Below are positions 4,989 to 5,085 of a stretch of DNA of 5,085 nt, in pieces. The translations under genes and the position numbers were made by a program. The stretch covers positions 1-5,085 of the forward strand of contig MVJJ01000109.1 in NCBI GenBank assembly GCA_003266145.1, given 5' to 3'. Numbering within the stretch: the first letter of the stretch is position 1; the number at the start of each line of letters is the position of its first letter. The notes beneath the pieces are model-generated. The model worked only from the letters and a program-made list of their open reading frames with translations. It searched no databases and had not been told where the DNA came from. This stretch comes from Methanosphaera sp. SHI613. GTDB lineage: Archaea > Methanobacteriota > Methanobacteria > Methanobacteriales > Methanobacteriaceae.

Positions 4989-5085
4989 TTAATTTATGGT
5001 TAATGATTTAGTATCTTCGAGACGTTCATAGTCTGGTGAAATGAATACTGCCGTTATGTTGTATGTGCCTGCTTTGTAGCTTTCA
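4989..5085 (-). CDS. C-terminal end of an adhesin-like surface protein with Ig-like repeat, partial
   Basis: The minus strand is open from the right edge to TAA at 4989-4991, giving 31 residues that begin ESYKAGTYNITAVFISPDYE and end TKSLTIN. The pattern GxYNITAxF...PxY...D.KSLTI is the closing half of an Ig-like (Big/DUF11-style) beta-sandwich repeat. Such repeats are stacked in the large adhesin-like proteins of Methanosphaera and Methanobrevibacter, which are exported and thought to bind host or microbial surfaces. The protein ends directly after this repeat, with no visible membrane anchor or pseudomurein-binding tail in this stretch. An anchor, if any, would lie elsewhere. The call rests on only 31 residues, so the repeat type is firmer than the protein's role. 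A hairpin and T-run terminator lies just downstream. Confidence 0.7.
   Translation of the reverse strand, partial: ESYKAGTYNITAVFISPDYERLEDTKSLTIN

Overview
The window looks like a piece of a methanogenic archaeon of the order Methanobacteriales, most likely a gut-type Methanosphaera or Methanobrevibacter. The evidence is the very AT-rich intergenic DNA, an archaeal Rad3/XPD-like helicase with iron-sulfur-type cysteines, a cobamide-pathway CbiL, archaeal-type TATA boxes, oligo-T terminators, and the tail of an Ig-like-repeat adhesin. The genus is an inference from style and was not tested by any search.

Layout. Bases 1-222 (minus) hold the N-terminal part of a family 2 glycosyltransferase that runs off the left edge. 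It has no ATG, GTG or TTG before its first conserved motif. Just upstream on the same strand is a 63-66 residue single-membrane-segment protein (239-439). A divergent promoter region (440-544) separates these from a plus-strand pair: an unrecognised acidic 109-residue protein (545-874) and a family 4 glycosyltransferase (886-1983). Together 1-1983 looks like the edge of a surface-glycan assembly cluster. The family 4 glycosyltransferase meets cbiL (minus, 1985-2686) tail to tail, with one base between the stop codons. CbiL makes a cobamide precursor needed by methanogens for corrinoid methyl transfer. A 223-base AT-rich divergent region (2687-2909) leads to the Rad3/XPD/DinG-type helicase (2910-4664), which ends in a run of nine T.

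The last non-coding stretch (4665-4988) is the most unusual. It holds a 107-bp element with 15-bp terminal inverted repeats (14 of 15 paired) flanked by a 5-bp direct repeat AAATA, which looks like a small non-autonomous transposable element (MITE). Next comes a cluster of short inverted and direct repeats around a TACCGAG core, then a hairpin plus T-run that should terminate the minus-strand adhesin-like gene, whose last 31 codons end the window.

The genes do not form one pathway. The left third concerns cell-surface glycans, cbiL concerns cobamide synthesis, the helicase concerns DNA repair or replication, and the right edge is a surface protein. I saw no convincing new defence or mobile system. 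The best leads are the MITE-like element, the missing start codon of the left glycosyltransferase, and the extra cysteine cluster on the helicase.
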